Both the position numbers and the translations under genes were made by a program. A model generated the notes under the pieces. The model had not been told where the DNA came from, made no database searches, and was given only the letters and a program-made list of their open reading frames with translations. A stretch of DNA of 64,000 nucleotides. It comes from Amblyomma americanum. Taxonomy: Eukaryota; Arthropoda; Arachnida; Ixodida; Ixodidae. Where the stretch lies: assembly GCF_052857255.1 (NCBI RefSeq), contig NC_135505.1:139908343-139972342 (forward strand). Reading direction: 5' to 3'. Within the stretch, counting starts at the first letter, position 1; every line of letters starts with the position of its first letter. This document shows, in pieces, positions 9,701 to 18,454 of the stretch.

Positions 9701-12700
9701 GAATTGGGGTCATTACCCGTTACCACTACTTCTGGTAGATCGAAAGTAGCAAAAATGGTACGCAGCTTTTCCTTAGTTTTTTCGGCCGTCGTAGTAGTCA
9801 TGAGAGAGAAGGCGTCCACAAGAACAAGTAACCAGTTTGGCTTACTGTATGCAAAGTCGAGGTGGATCCTTTGCCAGCGCCGAGTCAGCCATTTCTATGA
9901 CGTCACAGGCAGACGTGGAGCTGAATTTTGACTCAGCTGGCACGTCACACACACTCGATCGCACTGTTTCTTCGATATCTTCATTCTGCTTAGGCCACCA
10001 CACTTAGGTTTTTACCAGCATCTACTTTGGTGTTGATCCCGGGTGGCCCTCATGCATAAGCGTCCGTGCTGAACGTTGCAAGGAACTCGGAACAACACAG
10101 TTGCACCACATGATGCAGTCATGAGCAATCGACCGCTTATGAAGTCTTGCAAAATACGCTGCTAGTTCTTTCTCGCGTTCTTTTGAGGGCCAGCCATTCA
10201 GGGTGTAAAAGACGACGTTCGATAATACAGGGTTTTTTTTAGTCTTTTTAATCTTTTCAGCTGGTAAGGGTAGGCCCTGCGTCACTGAGAAGAACTGGAT
10301 GTAGTTGCTAGCATCTTGTTCGTTCTGCAATGGAATGCGTGAGAGCGCGTCCGCATTTGCCATAGACTGCCTTTTGAGATATTCCCATCTGTAGCGATAT
10401 GCAGTGAGCAAAAGCATCCATCGTTGCATGCGAGCTGCTGCAGATGCAGGAATGGGCTTGGCATGCCTTAATAGACAATTCAACGGTAAATTATTCGAGT
10501 AGATAGTGAATTCATGGCCAAAAATGCATGTGGAATCGTTTTATCCCAAATACAACTGCCAAAGCTTTTTCCAAGTTTGAATACGCTGCTTTGGCTTTGC
10601 TAAGGGTTCGCGAGGCATACATAATAACAACAATTGGTTTTGTGGGAAAGGAAATGGCGCAGTATCTGTCTCATATATCAGCGGACACCTGAATATTGTC
10701 GTAAGGGAAGGGATAAAGGAGGAAGTGAAAGAAAGGAAGAAAGAGGTGCCATAGTGGAGGGTTCCGGAATAATTTCGACCACCTGTGGATCTTTAACGTG
10801 CACTGACATCGCACAGCCCACGGGCACCTTAGCGTTTTGCCTGCATAAAAACGCTGCCGCCGCGGTCGGGTTCGAACCCGGGATCTCCGGATCAGTAGAC
10901 GAGACACGAGACATACACAATTGGCTTTTCGTGGCAGTCTGTAATATGAAATAGCACCGCCCCTATACCGTAGGCGGATGCGTCTGCCACTAAACCTAGC
11001 GGCTTTGAGGGATCGTAGAACGTTAGGAGACTATCTTGAGTGAGCCCTGTTTTGATTTTTTGAAAGAAACTCCCTCCGAGTTGTGACCACCTCCAGGGCT
11101 CATTTTTCCGAAGTAAGTGGTACAGAGGCTTTAGTTTGGTCGACATATGGGGAATAAACTTTGAATAAAATGCTAACATGCCCAGATACGCCTTCAGCTC
11201 TGAGCTGGCACTCCCCTTCACTGCCACCACTTTTTCGACACACGGACGAAGTTCGGTCGCTCCAACAGTATGGCCCAAGTACCGCGCAGTCTCGAAAAAA
11301 CTTGCATTCCTCTTGCTTCAGTCAACCTCCATGGCTCTGGACATTTCCCAAGCACTGCTTCCAACCGAGTAAGGTATTCATGGAATGAACCTCCCGCAAC
11401 CAGGACGTCGTCCAGGCAGCAAAGCACACAGTCGAGTCCTTTGAGCATCTCATCCATTATGGACTGGAAAATTGCATAAGCACTCGAAATTCCTTAAGGC
11501 ATGCGCACACACTTGAACAGTCCTAGGTGTGTGTTAATTGTGAGTAGCTTTTTTGAGTCTTCGTGCACCTGCATTTTCTGATACGCGGTTGTCAGGTCGA
11601 GCACTGTAAACACTTTCCCTCCTGCCAGCACCGTGAAGATGTCTTCTGGTAGAGATATAAGGCGACCGTGCGCTGTGCGATGTCAGTGCATGTTAAAGAT
11701 CCCCTGGTGGCCGAAATTATTCCGGAGCCCTCCACTACAGCACCTCTCTCTTCCTTTCTTTTTCACTCCCTCCTTTATTCCTTCCCTTACGGCGCGGTTC
11801 AGGTGTCCAGCGATATATGAGACAGTTACTGCGCATTTGCTTTCCCCAAAAAACTATTATTATTATTAGAGGTAGCTGATAGTGGTTTGCCTTTATAGTC
11901 GGGTTAAGGGTAACCTAGTAGTCGCCACAAAGTCTCACCGTTTTATCTGCCTTCGGTACAGCCACCATTGGTGTTACGCCAGTCACTCTGCAGGACTGGT
12001 TCCAAAACTCCTCGGTCTTGCACTGTTAGAAGTTCCCGCTCAAAAGGATGTCGCAGCGCGTGAGGAACTGCCCCGGCTTTGAAAAATACTAGTTGGGCTC
12101 CCTCTTTTACACACGGCTGGGGCTTTATAGGATTTTATCAAACCTATTTCTGGCGAGAACACATCGTGGTACCTTTGAAACAAGTCCGTAACTGTTCGGT
12201 CTAATTGTATGCCGAAGACGCTATTCCAGTTTAGCTTCAGCTGTACAAGCCAATCTCTACGCAAGAAGCATGGCGGTGATCCCGGTACCACGACCACAAG
12301 CAACGTTTTTGTTTGCCCCTCGTATTCTAACATGCGTTTGTTGGCCTTTGCCTTTAGTTCGGAGCGGCGTGCCGCCGCAAGTCTTTAGTTCTAGCGTGCA
12401 GCTTTCAAGCTCCGCTTGAGCTTGTGGCGGAAGCTTAGCGCACACTTGCTCGTTCACGATAGATACGGCGGCCCCGCTCTCTATATGCACAGTCACTGGC
12501 TGTCCGCAGATTTTCACGTCTATTTTATAAGGTGGCAGCAGTGTCTGCTTCCTCGCACCTGAAAAAGACTTAATTGGTCATGGCCATGCTCCGCTTCTAG
12601 CACGTTTACTGCTTGGCCTTTTTTGTGTATGCATGTTTTTGCGAAGTGTCTTGCACCGGTGACATCTTGCGATACGATCCCTGCATTAGCTAGCGTCGTG

Positions 12701-15700
12701 TTTGTCGCCGCATCGATAGCAAGTGCCGTTCATAAAAAAATATTTGACGATGCGCTCTCACCTTGGGTTTGTGTGGTCCTCGGCTTTTTCTTGCTAGCGG
12801 CGTGTACGCCCCTTTCTGTAGACTCGCTGTCCCCCGACGGCCTGAAGCTTTTTCATACTTTCTCCGCAAGCTCCGTGCTTTTTGTCAGTTCGCAAGCTGT
12901 CTCGAAATTCAGCTCTCTTCTTCAATAGCGCTGCTTGAATTGCAGGATTCCGGAGCTCCGCGACGAAGCTGCCACGCAGTGCGTCGTCCAGAATATTCCC
13001 AAATGCGCACTTGACAGCAAGGTGTCGTAGTTGCACAGCAGACGTTGAAACTGACTCCGTTGACAGCTGGTACCGGCGGTTGTACTTTAACCTCTCTGTA
13101 ATTACTCGGATCCCCGGCGTATAGTGTTCTTTTAGTACTATCGGCGTCAAATGAAATGCGAACAGCATAGAGCGTGGCCAACGGTCCATTCTACGCCGTC
13201 TACCTGTCGTCATCAGAGACAGTCACGCTTTTCCGGTTTGCGATTGCTTTGCTCCTGTTTTCTTCGTCAGTCGTTTTCTCGCCTTTCAGCTGAAGCGCCA
13301 CATTTTTGGTGGCGGTACGGCGGCGATAAAGTTCTGCTCACTGCCAGAAACAAGGGATTCAGCGACGACCACGTTGGACAGCGACCGCAACCCGATCGGT
13401 CCTTTTTTCAACTGTTCGCGTCGCAAGCAGACGCTGATAACAGGGCAATGATAGGGACGAAATCAAAGCGCTGCAGGCCAGTGAGCTAAGAGCGCTCGCT
13501 TCATCAACGTAGCCTACAGCCGCTGGCGCCAGCCAAGCCGCGCTGCGAATTCTGCGATCGCTGGAAAATACAAATGTGGCTATCCAGTGGCAAGGCGAGA
13601 AAACGAACGCCAAAGAAAACAGACGCGAAACTACCGCAAACCGGATGAGCGCGCCTCCCTCTTTATGAATGACTTGCAGGGGATTAGCACTGGCTGTTTA
13701 TTTGAAAAGGGTTAGCTTCAGCTACCTAGCAGCGCAAGAATTCAACAGAAACCATAAAAAAATAAAGCCGGAAATAATGACTTGTCCACGCGTTCCGCTG
13801 TTCGCATTTCATTTGACGCCGACAGTACCTTCACCAGATCCTCGAACGACTCGCCATCCGGGCTTGCCGGCAAAAGCAGGTCTTTGAGGGTCATGTGCGC
13901 GCTCCTCCCGAAGGCGGTCATGAAAGCGGACTTCTTCAGACTGCGTCTTCAACTTGTGCTCCCTTCCAATAGTGGTTAAAACGTTCGACGTACGAGTCGA
14001 AGTCCTCTTTCTCACGTTCCGTGTAGGTGTCGAAATCCCAGAACTCGACGTGGTTCCGCCGCTTCAACGAGTGCGTCATTCTTCCGTGCCGGTTACGCTA
14101 TCAGTCTGCTTCCCATCTTCATCGCCAGTTGATATAGAACGACACGGACGCCAAGTGCTCTATTCTTAGATAGATATTTGCCAGGAAGAAAGAAAGAAAA
14201 GGAAAGTTCACAGGCCTGCTCACTGGCTCAAGAAGGGCCACAGTCGCTACCACGTGCAGATAGCAGGAGAGTTGAAAGATCCGATAGAAAGACAGGATAG
14301 TAAAGACGCGCTAAAAGCAAGGCCGATCCCGGAGGTAGTGCAATACCGGGCCAACCGGTGGCGGGAGGGAAGCATCCTTCAAACTCTCCACCGCATTTCC
14401 AAAAAAAAAAAAGTCCAACTGGACCCGTAACAGATACTCTACGGAGTCCGGACATTTATTGCTCTATTCTTCGCAGCGCGCTGCTTTTATACGAAAGTCA
14501 CGCATGCGCACTGGCGATGTGCTTGTCAGCGCCGAGCCAGAAGAAAAAGGAAGCACCGACCTGCCCTTCTCCCCACGTACTATCCTTGAAAGTCGACATG
14601 GTGCTTCATTACTGGCGAGCCGTGATAGGTGTCTGCATAGAAAAGCTTTAGCTTTTAATTTTTACCAGAAAACGAAATTTGGAGCCTGCGAGCACCCGCC
14701 GCGGTGGCTCAGTGGTTAGGGCGTTCGACTACTGATCCCGAGTTTCGGGTTCGAACCCGACCGCGGCGTTTGCGTTTTTATGGAGGCAAAGCGCTAAGGT
14801 GCCCGTGTGCTGTGCGATGTCAGTGCACGCTAAAGATCCCCGGGTGGTCGAAATTATTCCTGAGCCCTCCACTACGGCACCTCTTTCTTCCTTTTTTTCT
14901 CTTAGTCCCTCCTCTATCCCTTCCCTCCTTCCCTTACAGCGCGGTACAGGTGTCCGCCGATATGAGACAGATACTGCGCCATTCCCTTTCCTCAAAAACC
15001 AATTATCATTATTATTAGCCTCGGAGCTCCTCTGTGCATTCCTCGAACAGACGGGCTTGACGTACCGCGTGTTCTCCACCAGGTACAAACGCGCAGTGAC
15101 GGAACGCTCCGCGAGTGTTACCTTTTACGATTAACAGCTGGACGCCCCACTGCAGTTGCTGTCAACATAGTGCTGTTGGCGTGTGTTTTTATTTCTTCAT
15201 CATGAACTAACCACTCGCGCAACCTGTAGACAATTCTTATTGTGTAAATAGTTTTCGTGTCTATTAGCTCCCCCCCCCCTCCTATCCTCTCTTCCTGTCC
15301 CCTGACCTCTTTCATTTCTCCATTCTGCCTGCTATTGCCTGCTGTCCTTTATTTCTGCTTCCCCAGCTCAGGTGCATTAGTATCGATGCTAGATGCCAGG
15401 GCTAGCAAAAATCTTATCCTTCCTTTTTATTATCATTTTAATAAACGATTTTTACCACTACTACTACTACTACCACTACTACTAGTACTACTACTAGTAC
15501 TAGTAATGGGAGAAAATGCGCACTGCGTGATGGCCTGCTAAGTAAAAACGTGGCTCAAATTCCTCGGCCATCCAAGGCGGGCAATGGTATGAATACGATG
15601 AAACAACTGCAGTGTCACATAAGCAGCGCAGGTTCTCTATAGCGACCGCCGTTCAGCTGCAGAAGGCGCCAAGACTGGCACCTTACCTTGTACTACCTGT

Positions 15701-17046
15701 GTCACTTATCTTCGCATCAGTATGTCTTACGTGTCAGCCTCTATATATGCCACTCGACTGTGAGCACGAGATAGCGTGTCCGACCGGCCCGTTGCGGGGG
15801 GGGGGGGGGGGGGGTGTCAAATTTTCTTGACAGCGAAAAGCGAAAATGCATTTGTATTGATATTCCAGTTCATTTTGAAGAGCGCTTGGTTGCGTCGAAA
15901 CCGATACGCAGCGCCCTGTTTTGGCGTGTGGCATAGTTTAATGTCCTGCCTTGGCGAGTGAAAAAAAATTGGTCGGTTAAGCTATCTATGAACTGTCGTG
16001 GTTAATTCAGCGAGAATCTGTCATAAGGGCCTAATCTTGATATCTGCTTTGGCTGTCCATTAGCCTTAATGTCCATTAACCATCAGAAAAGTCCTACATG
16101 TCACTATGACGTTTTTCAGGGAAAAAAGCACATGCAAAAGTTGAAGAACGAAGGCTACAGGCGTCTGATCATGCTTGGAAACGAACGTGAGGCAGAGGCG
16201 AAGGCTTCATCCGCGGGCCCTGGATCAGTGGAAGGCGCTTCGTCCAGCTCTACGGGGCCCTGGGACCCAAGCGAGGTGCCGTCCTCATCCACATCCTTGA
16301 GCCGACCGCAAGGCGCTGAGTCCACCTCTTCGCCGGTCTGGATCCCGCCGGTGGTGACATCGTCGACCTCAATCAAGAAAACGAAGGCGCCGCCCTCATC
16401 CACGCCTTTGAAACCACCGCAAGGCGCTGAGTCCGTCTCTTCGCCGGTCTGGATCCCGCCGGTGGTGACATCGTCATCCTCAATCATGAAAACGAAGGCG
16501 CCGCCCTCATCCACGCCTTTGAAACCACCGCAAGGCGCTGAGTCCGTCTCTTCGCCGGTCTGGATCCCGCCGGTGGTGACATCGTCATCCTCAATCATGA
16601 AAACGAAGGCGCCGCCCTCATCCACGCCCTTGAACCCACCGCAAGGCGCTGAGTCCGCCTCTTCGCCGGCCTGGAACCCGCCGGTTGTGACATCGTCGTC
16701 CTCAATCAAGAAAACGAAGTCGGGGCCTGAGTCCACCCCCCCGCCGGTCTGGATGCCATCAAACCGGCAGCAGGACATGGACACGCCCATGCAGCATCGT
16801 GGGATGGACCTGTCTTGCGGGCCATGCGGCATTGTCCTTTTCAAGAGCCTCGAGTACAAGCTGGAGCACATCAGTACCACCGCCCACCAGCACAAGGAGT
16901 CGGAGGTCGCCGGGCGCCAGAGGCCTAGCAGCGACGCACCTCGGTCGAGGATGGGTCCGACCATCTCTGAATTCCAGCGGCTGCAGGGGCCCGGAATTTC
17001 CCGTCGCGGCTGGAGCCGCACTGATGATGAAAAAGATGAAGAGTAG
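6445..17046 (+). CDS. U1-type C2H2 zinc-finger protein, gene A (whole span, 2 coding exons)
   Basis: Two coding exons, 6445-6729 and 16120-17046, join in frame (AAG|GGA) at a GT-AG intron to give 403 aa. Three U1/matrin-type fingers are visible: finger 1 C8, C11, H24, H30; finger 2 C77, C80, H93, H99, interrupted by the intron between its two histidines; finger 3 C328, C331, H345, H351. The C-x2-C-x12/13-H-x5-H spacing is that of ZNF346 (JAZ), ZNF385 and ZFR proteins, which bind double-stranded RNA or RNA:DNA hybrids and are mostly nuclear. RNA binding is therefore inference from the family. Between fingers 2 and 3 lies a Ser/Pro-rich tract with 37-aa repeats. A gene at 52.7-54.9 kb is its paralogue. 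CTCTCGTAG just before the ATG may be an acceptor, so a 5' non-coding exon is likely. A poly(A) signal follows the stop. Confidence 0.85.
6990..7305 (-). mobile_element. Ruka-like SINE type A, full length with 10-bp TSD
   Basis: Minus-strand copy with an intact head (CCACTGAGCCACCGCGGCGG at its right end) and an (AAT)n tail. The direct repeat ACACCTTTGA flanks it at 6982-6991 and 7306-7315, which marks a retroposition event inside the intron of gene A. Confidence 0.9.
7605..7827 (-). mobile_element. Ruka-like SINE type A, head missing
   Basis: The (AAT)n tail is at the left, and the body runs to GGGCGCCTTATCG, where the match stops. It lies in the intron of gene A. Confidence 0.85.
7830..8440. 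other. Intron sequence, no recognised feature
   Basis: There is pyrimidine-rich sequence at 8275-8350, and nothing else that I can assign. Confidence 0.35.
8446..8564 (-). repeat. Putative 3' LTR of the Gypsy-like element
   Basis: The sequence from GGAACGACACGCACGCCAAG to TTGTCAGTGCCGAGC matches, in the same orientation, the two parts of the right-hand LTR. On the minus strand it starts TG and ends CA. A purine-rich tract (revcomp of CTCCCCTTCTTTTTC) lies immediately inside, as expected for a polypurine tract. Confidence 0.65.
8745..9036 (-). mobile_element. Ruka-like SINE type A, nearly full length
   Basis: Head CCACTGAGCCACCGCGGCGG at the right end and tail near TTTTGGGGGAAATGG at the left. 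It is inserted in the 3' part of the Gypsy-like element. No clear target-site duplication. Confidence 0.85.
10622..10900 (-). mobile_element. Ruka-like SINE type A, head truncated
   Basis: The tail AATAACAACAATTGG is at the left. The body runs to TCGGGTTCGAACCCGGGATC and GGATCAGTAG, after which the A-box half is missing. It is inserted in the RNase H region of the Gypsy-like pol. Confidence 0.85.
11650..11872 (+). mobile_element. Ruka-like SINE type A, headless, in Gypsy-like RT
   Basis: It starts at TAAGGCGACCGTGCGCTG and ends CCAAAAAACTATTATTATTA. The flanks read TAGAGATA (left) and TAGAGGTA (right), which fits a diverged 8-bp target-site duplication. The 25 bp upstream are RT-coding sequence and recur next to the SINE at 25.3 kb. 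Confidence 0.85.
12830..14105 (-). pseudogene. Gypsy-like gag relic, split by a TIR element
   Basis: Minus-strand gag-like sequence lies at about 13829-14105 (a FDTYTEREKEDFDSYVERF stretch) and continues at about 12830-13138 (an RLKYNRRYQL stretch and a VQLRHLAVKCAFG stretch). The two parts are separated by the 686-bp element at 13139-13824, and the reading frame is continuous if that element plus one TSD copy is left out. Further frameshifts occur downstream. Confidence 0.7.
13139..13824. mobile_element. TIR element (MITE or DNA transposon remnant) with GTAC target duplication
   Basis: The ends are inverted repeats: after a variable first two bases, CGGCGTCAAATGAAATGCG and then AACAGC match exactly on both sides, with further matches to GCGTGG, about 38 bp in all. 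GTAC lies directly outside each end (13135-13138 and 13825-13828). The interior (686 bp) has no recognisable transposase, so it is probably non-autonomous. Superfamily not assigned; a 4-bp duplication occurs in, for example, Sola and Chapaev groups. Confidence 0.75.
14135..14539 (-). repeat. Putative 5' LTR of the Gypsy-like element, interrupted
   Basis: The parts 14135-14167 and 14472-14539 together match the LTR at 8446-8564. The gap is the non-LTR insertion at 14168-14459. On the minus strand, AACTGGCGATGAAGATGG follows the LTR end, a plausible primer-binding position. Confidence 0.6.
14168..14459 (-). mobile_element. 5'-truncated non-LTR fragment with 12-bp TSD
   Basis: The direct repeat TGCTCTATTCTT occurs at 14156-14167 and 14460-14471. 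The 292 bp between them are absent from the sister LTR at 8.4 kb. An A-run near 14401-14412 lies inside the insert. The minus-strand orientation is inferred from general resemblance to tick LINE 3' UTRs and is uncertain. Confidence 0.65.
14696..15016 (+). mobile_element. Ruka-like SINE type A, full length
   Basis: Intact head GCCGCGGTGGCTCAGTGGTT, B-box GGGTTCGAACCC, body and tail CCAATTATCATTATTATT. An imperfect 11-bp TSD (AGCCTGCGAGC at 14683-14693, AGCCTCGGAGC at 15017-15027) flanks it. Confidence 0.9.
15255..15500 (+). mobile_element. Non-LTR element 3' end with (ACT)n tail
   Basis: The segment from CTCTTCCTGTCCCCTGACC through CTTCCCCAGCTCAGGTGC and TTCCTTTTTATTATCATTT to AATAAACGATTTTTACCACT and an (ACT)n run matches the insert at 26702-27079. 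It is a 5'-truncated retroposon tail. Confidence 0.75.
15797..15816. repeat. Poly-G run
   Basis: An uninterrupted run of about 18 G, in the intron of gene A and likely length-variable. Confidence 0.8.
16120..17046 (+). CDS. Zinc-finger gene A, coding exon 2
   Basis: The exon starts after GTTTTTCAG and has 308 codons plus the stop. It opens with GKKHMQKLK, supplying the last histidine of finger 2, then a Ser/Pro-rich repeat region, finger 3 (CGPCGIVLFKSLEYKLEH...H) and a basic/acidic tail ending DDEKDEE. The long open frame on the opposite strand (16155-17021) follows from the repeat composition and is not a gene. Confidence 0.85.
   Translation, partial: GKKHMQKLKNEGYRRLIMLGNEREAEAKASSAGPGSVEGASSSSTGPWDPSEVPSSSTSLSRPQGAESTSSPVWIPPVVTSSTSIKKTKAPPSSTPLKPPQGAESVSSPVWIPPVVTSSSSIMKTKAPPSSTPLKPPQGAESVSSPVWIPPVVTSSSSIMKTKAPPSSTPLNPPQGAESASSPAWNPPVVTSSSSIKKTKSGPESTPPPVWMPSNRQQDMDTPMQHRGMDLSCGPCGIVLFKSLEYKLEHISTTAHQHKESEVAGRQRPSSDAPRSRMGPTISEFQRLQGPGISRRGWSRTDDEKDEE
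16281..16760 (+). repeat. 111-bp coding tandem repeat (37 aa), four units plus a partial
   Basis: ACGAAGGCGCCG recurs at 16381, 16492 and 16603, and the related ACGAAGTCG at 16714: an exact 111-bp period. The unit contains PQGAES, SSPVWIPPVV and TKAPPSSTPL. The second and third units are almost identical, which shows recent duplication or gene conversion; the first and last are more diverged. Confidence 0.95.
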
Positions 17047-17106
17047 TGACTTCTTGTTCTGTAGTTGTGTTATGTGTGTACGCATTGCTCCCCTACTGCA
17101 AACAAG

Positions 17107-17112
17107 AATAAA
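17107..17112 (+). promoter_or_regulatory. Poly(A) signal of zinc-finger gene A
   Basis: AATAAA lies 61 bp after the stop codon. The minus-strand LINE tail begins only about 20 bp further on. Confidence 0.7.
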
Positions 17113-17130
17113 CTGAAGGTGGTGGTGGTA

Positions 17131-17580
17131 AAAACGTTTATTTCCTCTGAAAAGAGGGAGTTACATGGAGGGTTTATTTCCTCTGAAAAGAGGGAATTAC
17201 ATGGAGGGTGCTCTGGAGTCAGGCTTAGTGCCCTTCCCCTCACAATCACTAGGTGGAGTCCCTAGTACGGGACCCCAGTGGCTTCCGCTGCCGCCATAGC
17301 TCGTTCGACCATCGCCTTTTGGGCTTTCAGGTCGCAACAGGCGAGTAGGGTCGCCTCCCAGTCCTCCCGGGTGGGGTTTGGGTTTGGAGTAAAAGCAGTT
17401 TTTTTTAATAAACTGAAGCGCCTCTGGTTTGTCCAGTATTTCGTCCCTCCACAAGCATGTAGCGTTTTGAAGGCGACAGCTGTCCTCCGCTAATCTGGCT
17501 GCCTCGGTAACGAAGCTGGGTGTATACGAGCAGTAGTATACGATTGGTTGGCGTCGGCATGCCGGCCGCTCAAAGAACAA
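17131..17580 (-). mobile_element. LINE 3' end with duplicated tail
   Basis: The minus strand encodes degraded LINE-like C-terminal sequence (LAEDSCRLQNATCLWRDE, then an EDWEA-like segment in another frame) followed by a 3' UTR. The last part is a 36-bp direct duplication (GTTTATTTCCTCTGAAAAGA at 17136 and 17172), each copy holding AATAAA on the minus strand. It is related in type to the fragment at 47.0-47.4 kb. Confidence 0.65.
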
Positions 17581-17599
17581 CTTTGCGGGGCAGCAGCTT

Positions 17600-18440
17600 T
17601 GTGAGCTTCAGGTCGTCGTCAGCCGAGGCCGGCCGCCGCTTTCAAACTGAGACTCTCGTAAGAGGCAGCAAAACAGCCCTTGCAGAGACTGCTGCATCCC
17701 TGCGTGAACTGTACATTATCGGGCCAGAATTTGTATCTTGCGTCACAAACGTGTAGTCTGACGGTAACGGGTGACAGATGAAGCTGAGCGCGCCCACTGG
17801 GTTCGCGATTTGCTAGCATCGGCTCGCAGGCAAGCCGAGCTACCTCTTTAGGAGACAGCTCTATCAGCCGCGAATTGTTGGGAGCCATAGATTTCACAAC
17901 GCGCCATTGTTCAAGTCGAGGAGTGGGTAAGTGCTGCATGTATTCCGCCTGCTGTAACTAGCAAGAATAAGTCTCCGGAAGGTAGATAAAGAAGTAGACC
18001 ATGCATTTAGATTCCACTGTGCGCCGGAGCTTTTAGTTTCTATTTTTTCTTTGTTTACATGTGGCGTGTAGCAAGCGTTCATGCTTCCAAAATTTACTTT
18101 ATGATAATCTTGAGTACGTGATTATCGCACACTTTATACTAGTCAGGACTGCTAGAGCACTGAATCAGGAATGCATGACTTAGAAATGTGCTTAATGAAC
18201 CAACAAGATATCAGCAATGAGCTTGGCGGTTACAGTGTGGCTTCTGGCACTGTGTGATGGGTGCGTATCTTGAGTCACACCGTAAAAAAATTGCATCGTT
18301 ACTCCTAAACTCCAGTAGTATTGGACGGTTTTTACAGATAAATCTACGGGGAGCAAACTGTGTTCCAGAAAACTATACAGAGATCGGGGACAAGATTACT
18401 ACGGCACACTCTTCTCGAAGAAATTTTCCAAAAAATGACA
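17600..18440. other. No recognised feature
   Basis: No known repeat and no supportable exon. Confidence 0.35.
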
Positions 18441-18454
18441 AACATCGTATGTTC

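Larger units (their letters stand above)
9045..12540 (-). pseudogene. Gypsy-like pol relic (protease, RT, RNase H, integrase)
   Basis: On the minus strand: a retropepsin-like ESGAAVSIV segment near 12480 (the usual DSGA aspartate is changed to E); reverse transcriptase pieces including CCLDDVLVAGG near 11420 (YxDD-type box with L at the second position); an RT/RNase H connection with FYSKFIPHMSTKLKPLYHLL near 11150; RNase H to integrase linker at 10022-10483; and integrase core pieces at 9459-9819 that include NTPCAARGKTPAELF. Several frame changes and two SINEs interrupt it, so it cannot make a working polyprotein. Confidence 0.8.
8446..14539 (-). mobile_element. Ty3/Gypsy-like LTR retrotransposon relic with nested insertions
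   Basis: On the minus strand the order is: right-hand LTR (14135-14539), gag, protease, reverse transcriptase, RNase H, integrase, left-hand LTR (8446-8564). That is the Ty3/Gypsy gene order. Reading frames are broken by frameshifts and stops. Nested inside are SINEs at about 8745-9036, 10622-10900 and 11650-11872, a TIR element at 13139-13824 and a non-LTR fragment at 14168-14459. No target-site duplication outside the LTRs was found, and the LTRs have diverged, so the copy is old. Confidence 0.75.

Noticed and set aside
9045..12540. A functional retroviral-type polyprotein
   Set aside because: Frame changes, a changed protease aspartate and two SINE insertions show it is dead. It is described as a relic only.
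14696..14775. tRNA gene
   Set aside because: A- and B-box-like motifs are present, but the same segment recurs as the head of many SINE copies with the same downstream body, and no clean cloverleaf was apparent.
16155..17021. 288-codon open frame antisense to exon 2 of zinc-finger gene A
   Set aside because: It lies opposite a repeat-rich coding exon with a 111-bp (multiple of 3) period, which keeps the antisense frame open. No domain or splice context.
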